DNA of 18,469 nucleotides from Pseudomonadota bacterium (GTDB taxonomy: Bacteria > Pseudomonadota > Gammaproteobacteria > Enterobacterales > Enterobacteriaceae): positions 1-18,469 of the forward strand of contig JAFACP010000349.1 of NCBI GenBank assembly GCA_023425455.1, read 5' to 3'. The notes beneath the pieces were generated by a model. The model did no database searches, had not been told where the DNA came from, and saw only the letters and a program-made list of their open reading frames with translations. The first letter of the stretch is position 1. Each line of letters opens with the position of its first letter. Position numbers and translations under genes: made by a program. Shown in pieces: positions 16,323-18,469 of the stretch.

Positions 16323-16341
16323 GTTAATTATTTAAATGCGT

Positions 16342-16911
16342 TTACTTAGCAGCGAATAGCATATTTAGAATATCCTGATAAATCGGCTCTAATTGTTCTG
16401 GTGGCACTTTTAACGGGGTTAATCGACGGTAAATCGTCCCCTCGATCATGACGGCGGTGATCTCCACGCAGCAGCGGATATGGTCGTCGCTCAGATGGGG
16501 AAACTGCTTTTTCAGATGCCTGCAGGCGTTGGCGAACATACGCGCTTCTGCGTCGATGAGCATGGCGGCGACCTGCGGGTTACGGGTTGCCTCGGCGGAC
16601 ATTTCCAGCATCAGCGCATCGTCATCTTCGTTAAGCGTTTGCCGCCACGCGAGCGCCTGCGGCATACCTTCAACCAGCGTTTTGCCTTCCATTTCAGCGA
16701 TACGTGCGTCAATGATACGGCGGATCATCTCTTCGATAATGGCATCTTTGTTACTGAAATAACGGTATATTTGCCCGACGCTGAGCGTTGCCTCGCTGGC
16801 GATTTGCGACATGCTGGCGGCGTGAAAACCGCTGGCGCGAAAGCAGCGCCGCGCGGCGGTGATGATCTCGTCCTGACGTAATTTCTGGCGTTCAGCAAGC
16901 GTGGCGTTCAT
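16342..16911 (-). CDS. TetR/AcrR-family repressor upstream of the RND operon
   Basis: The product is a 189-residue TetR-family regulator. The N-terminal helix-turn-helix occupies about residues 31-55 (AASMSQIASEATLSVGQIYRYFSNKD), and the rest is the helical ligand-binding/dimerisation domain. It reads in the same direction as the adaptor, pump and channel genes and is separated from them by an apparent terminator, so it is the likely local repressor of the pump (an EefR-like role). A palindrome over the -10 of its own promoter suggests autorepression released by a pump substrate. The ligand is unknown. Confidence 0.9.
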   Translation of the reverse strand: MNATLAERQKLRQDEIITAARRCFRASGFHAASMSQIASEATLSVGQIYRYFSNKDAIIEEMIRRIIDARIAEMEGKTLVEGMPQALAWRQTLNEDDDALMLEMSAEATRNPQVAAMLIDAEARMFANACRHLKKQFPHLSDDHIRCCVEITAVMIEGTIYRRLTPLKVPPEQLEPIYQDILNMLFAAK

Positions 16912-16933
16912 CGTCGGTTACCGTGATAAAAAG

Positions 16934-16951
16934 TGAGAATGGTCGTTCTCA
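16934..16951. promoter_or_regulatory. TetR-type operator at the repressor's own promoter
   Basis: TGAGAATGGTCGTTCTCA is an 18-bp inverted repeat with 6-base perfect arms (7 of 8 pairs when extended). It covers the predicted transcription start and touches the -10 box (16951-16956) of the repressor gene. Its size and position are usual for a TetR-family dimer site. Confidence 0.65.
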
Positions 16952-16978
16952 TTATACGTTTTGCCTGCCCGTTGAAAA
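16951..16978 (-). promoter_or_regulatory. Promoter of the TetR repressor gene
   Basis: The -10 is a perfect TATAAT on the minus strand (16951-16956), with a -35 TTTTCA (16973-16978; 4 of 6) at a 16-nt spacing. Transcription would start near 16944, about 33 nt before the ATG at 16911, inside the operator. Confidence 0.65.
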
Positions 16979-17099
16979 GACTTTTTTTATTTACATATTG
17001 AATGAATATTTCCACGGTTAAACAATGGAGGAAATAAGGAGTTTTTATGAAGGTTACGCTGTGAGATATTCTGAATGCGCTTAAATTAAGGAGAAAAAT

Positions 17100-17519
17100 A
17101 TGCACCTGAGCATTACCGATAATGTGACGCAGCAGGATAAAGACGAGTTATTTACCGGGCTGCGGGCCTATAATGGTCAGTTTCTGGACCTGACGAATTT
17201 CAGCGGCGATATTGCCGTTTATGCCCGCGATGATAATGGCACAATGCTCGGCGGCTTAATTGGCACGCGCAAGGGCGACTGGCTGAATATCGATTATCTG
17301 TGGGTCAGCCAGCAGGCGCGCGCAAAAGGGCTGGGCAGCCGGTTGATAAAAACCGCCGAAGAGGAGGCCAGACGCAAAGGCTGCAGGCATGCGCTGGTGG
17401 ACACGGCGAGCTTCCAGGCCCGCCCGTTCTATGAAAAGCAGGGGTTTACCCTGCAAATGTCGCTGCAGGATTATCCCTACCAGGGTATGCAGAGACACTA
17501 CCTGGCGAAGACCTTTTAA
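17100..17519 (+). CDS. GNAT-family N-acetyltransferase
   Basis: The product is a 139-residue single-domain GNAT enzyme that moves an acetyl group from acetyl-CoA to an amine. The acetyl-CoA-binding motif [12 protein letters not shown] (72-83; Q/R-x-x-G-x-G/A core) follows the beta strand LNIDYLWVS. The C-terminal [10 protein letters not shown] (106-115) is the usual family closing motif. A strong ribosome site (AAGGAG) lies 6 nt before the ATG. The substrate cannot be told; small-molecule GNATs of this size include detoxifying enzymes, and the efflux-rich surroundings make a xenobiotic substrate conceivable but unproven. Its stop overlaps the stop of the converging TetR gene by 4 nt (17516-17519). 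The 188-bp gap to the left-hand TetR gene is divergent and could share control. Confidence 0.9.
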   Translation: MHLSITDNVTQQDKDELFTGLRAYNGQFLDLTNFSGDIAVYARDDNGTMLGGLIGTRKGDWLNIDYLWVSQQARAKGLGSRLIKTAEEEARRKGCRHALVDTASFQARPFYEKQGFTLQMSLQDYPYQGMQRHYLAKTF

Positions 17520-18163
17520 CCGCCGATCCCACTGCCAATCACGGCCAGGGCGTGGCGTACAACGCTCTCCGGCGAGAGGGCCTGTAGCCTCTCGTCATTG
17601 CGCATCCGCGAGAAGGGCACCAGCACCAGGCTCAGCAGGGTGGTAAATAGCAGCTCCGGCGCAAGCGCGCGATTCAGTTTGCCTTCCTGCTGCCAGCGTT
17701 TAATGGTGGCGAGCGTCGCCTGATATTTATCGTCGCCAAACCGCGCCTGCAGGTGGGTGCGTAACACCGGCATCTCGCCAATCACTTCCTGCATCCACAG
17801 CGGCGCAAACCAGTGATATTGCCCGGCCAGTTCCGCCAGTACCTGCACCATTTGCGTGAGCGCCTTGACCGGAGAATCCGGATTTTCGGCGAAAATCGTC
17901 CCGATTTTACTCCGTAACGGCAGAAAACGTTCCTCAACCATCGCATCGAGAAGTTGCTCTCGCGAATTGAAGTAGTAGTGGAGCATGGCCGGGGTCACGC
18001 CCGCCTCTTTGGCGATCGCGTTAAGCGGGGTGCGGGCGATCCCCTGGCGGGAAAAGAGATCCAGCGCGATATCGAGCAGCTGTTCGCGGCTGGCGGTAAC
18101 ACGCTTGCCCCCGCGAGGGCGGCCGGGGCGGCGTGGTTCAGAATTATCCTTTTGTGCGGGCAT
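17516..18163 (-). CDS. TetR-family repressor, divergent from a DHA2 MFS exporter
   Basis: The product is a 215-residue TetR regulator with a basic N-terminal extension ([11 protein letters not shown], 11-21) that resembles an AT-hook. The helix-turn-helix follows at about 46-66 ([21 protein letters not shown]) and then the ligand-binding domain with [20 protein letters not shown]. It is divergent from the MFS gene at 18242, with only 78 bp between start codons, and an AT-rich palindrome lies in that gap. This is the common arrangement of a TetR repressor controlling itself and a drug exporter. It overlaps the GNAT gene tail to tail by 4 nt. Confidence 0.9.
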   Translation of the reverse strand: MPAQKDNSEPRRPGRPRGGKRVTASREQLLDIALDLFSRQGIARTPLNAIAKEAGVTPAMLHYYFNSREQLLDAMVEERFLPLRSKIGTIFAENPDSPVKALTQMVQVLAELAGQYHWFAPLWMQEVIGEMPVLRTHLQARFGDDKYQATLATIKRWQQEGKLNRALAPELLFTTLLSLVLVPFSRMRNDERLQALSPESVVRHALAVIGSGIGG

Positions 18164-18202
18164 AATGCAGCGATCTCTTGATCTTATTCATAACTTCCAC
18201 AA

Positions 18203-18231
18203 ATATTAATTACCTAATTAATTAATTTCAA
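18203..18231 (-). promoter_or_regulatory. Promoter of the second TetR gene
   Basis: There is a minus-strand -35 TTGAAA (18226-18231; 5 of 6), a 17-nt spacer, and a -10 TAATAT (18203-18208; 4 of 6). The spacer and -10 are covered by the palindrome at 18205-18222. The leader would be about 33 nt. Confidence 0.5.
18205..18222. promoter_or_regulatory. AT-rich TetR operator in the TetR/MFS divergent region
   Basis: ATTAATTACCTAATTAAT is made of two perfect 8-base inverted arms separated by CC. It lies between the divergent TetR and MFS genes, over the TetR gene's -10/spacer and 20 bp from the MFS start codon, so one bound dimer could repress both. Confidence 0.7.
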
Positions 18232-18241
18232 GTGGTGCTTC

Positions 18242-18469
18242 ATGGCGTCTGACTCAATGACTCAATCGCAAACCGGGCCGCAGCACAAGGCGCCGTCCGT
18301 GCGACTGCTGTTCAGCGCGCTACTGCTGGTGATGCTGCTCTCAGCGCTGGATCAGACCATTGTCTCGACGGCGCTGCCGACCATTGTCAGTGAGCTCGGC
18401 GGGCTGGATAAACTCTCCTGGGTGGTGACCGCCTATATCCTCAGCTCAACGATAGTGGTGCCCCTGTAC
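18242..18469 (+). CDS. DHA2 (EmrB/QacA-type) MFS drug exporter, N-terminal part only
   Basis: The frame is open from ATG 18242 to the window edge (76 residues). After a hydrophilic N-terminus, TM1 contains [21 protein letters not shown] with the conserved Asp37 and the DHA2 signature LDxTIVxxALP. TM2 begins at [19 protein letters not shown], also typical. This group has 14 helices and exports drugs and dyes by proton antiport. The ribosome site is weak (AGTGGTG). It is divergent from and probably repressed by the TetR protein at 17516-18163. The gene is truncated by the window, not by a lesion. Confidence 0.88.
   Translation, partial: MASDSMTQSQTGPQHKAPSVRLLFSALLLVMLLSALDQTIVSTALPTIVSELGGLDKLSWVVTAYILSSTIVVPLY

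Noticed and set aside
16908..17105. 65-residue minus-strand frame before the TetR gene
   Set aside because: AT-rich intergenic DNA containing the promoter and operator; no start site or family resemblance.
1..18469. CRISPR arrays, tRNA/rRNA genes, IS elements, integrases, toxin-antitoxin or phage-defence genes
   Set aside because: None seen on either strand: no regularly spaced direct repeats, no transposase or integrase motifs, no cloverleaf-like tRNA ends.

Overview
The window is chromosomal DNA from a member of the Enterobacteriaceae. It is GC-rich and closest in flavour to Enterobacter, Klebsiella or Lelliottia. The evidence is clear homologues of E. coli nepI, yicL and yicS, short bicistronic overlaps, REP-like palindromes between genes, and a tripartite RND operon of the EefABC kind, which I know from Enterobacter/Klebsiella but not from E. 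coli K-12. The species call is inference; no RNA gene or plasmid/phage gene is present.

Layout. (1) 2-493: C-terminal part of a SRPBCC-fold protein. (2) 559-1749: nepI, a purine-ribonucleoside exporter, broken by an in-frame TAA at codon 341. (3) 1835-2740 (-): yicL, an EamA-type exporter converging on nepI. (4) 2871-7746 (-): a beta-glucoside utilisation operon in the transcription order PTS IIB, IIC, family-1 6-phospho-glycosidase, PTS IIA, then a LamB-type sugar porin. It is divergent from a LacI/AscG-type repressor (8041-8991). Two palindromic operators lie in the 294-bp divergent region. One sits in the spacer of the operon promoter and the other overlaps the -35 of the repressor's own promoter. 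(5) 9019-9315 (-): yicS, a small secreted protein. (6) 9403-16911 (-): a TetR repressor, then an eefABC-like adaptor/RND pump/outer-membrane channel operon with 1-nt overlaps, then a Bcr/CflA-type MFS exporter with a frameshift near its 3' end. (7) 17100-17519: a GNAT acetyltransferase, converging with a second TetR repressor (17516-18163, -). That repressor is divergent from a DHA2-type MFS exporter (18242 onward, truncated by the window edge) across an AT-rich palindromic operator.

How the genes work together. The porin would admit beta-glucosides to the periplasm, IIC/IIB/IIA would import and phosphorylate them, and the GH1 enzyme would cleave the phosphorylated sugar in the cytoplasm. The LacI-type protein would control both its own synthesis and the operon, probably by looping. 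The right half is a drug/metabolite efflux region: one RND system and two MFS exporters, each near a TetR repressor gene with a recognisable operator. Two of the four complete exporter genes outside the RND system or at the edges (nepI and the Bcr-type gene) carry inactivating lesions, or there are sequencing errors at those points. I see no clearly undescribed system. The most informative signals are the regulatory architecture of the three divergent/autoregulated promoters, the two gene lesions, and residue-level oddities in the GH1 enzyme and the RND adaptor.
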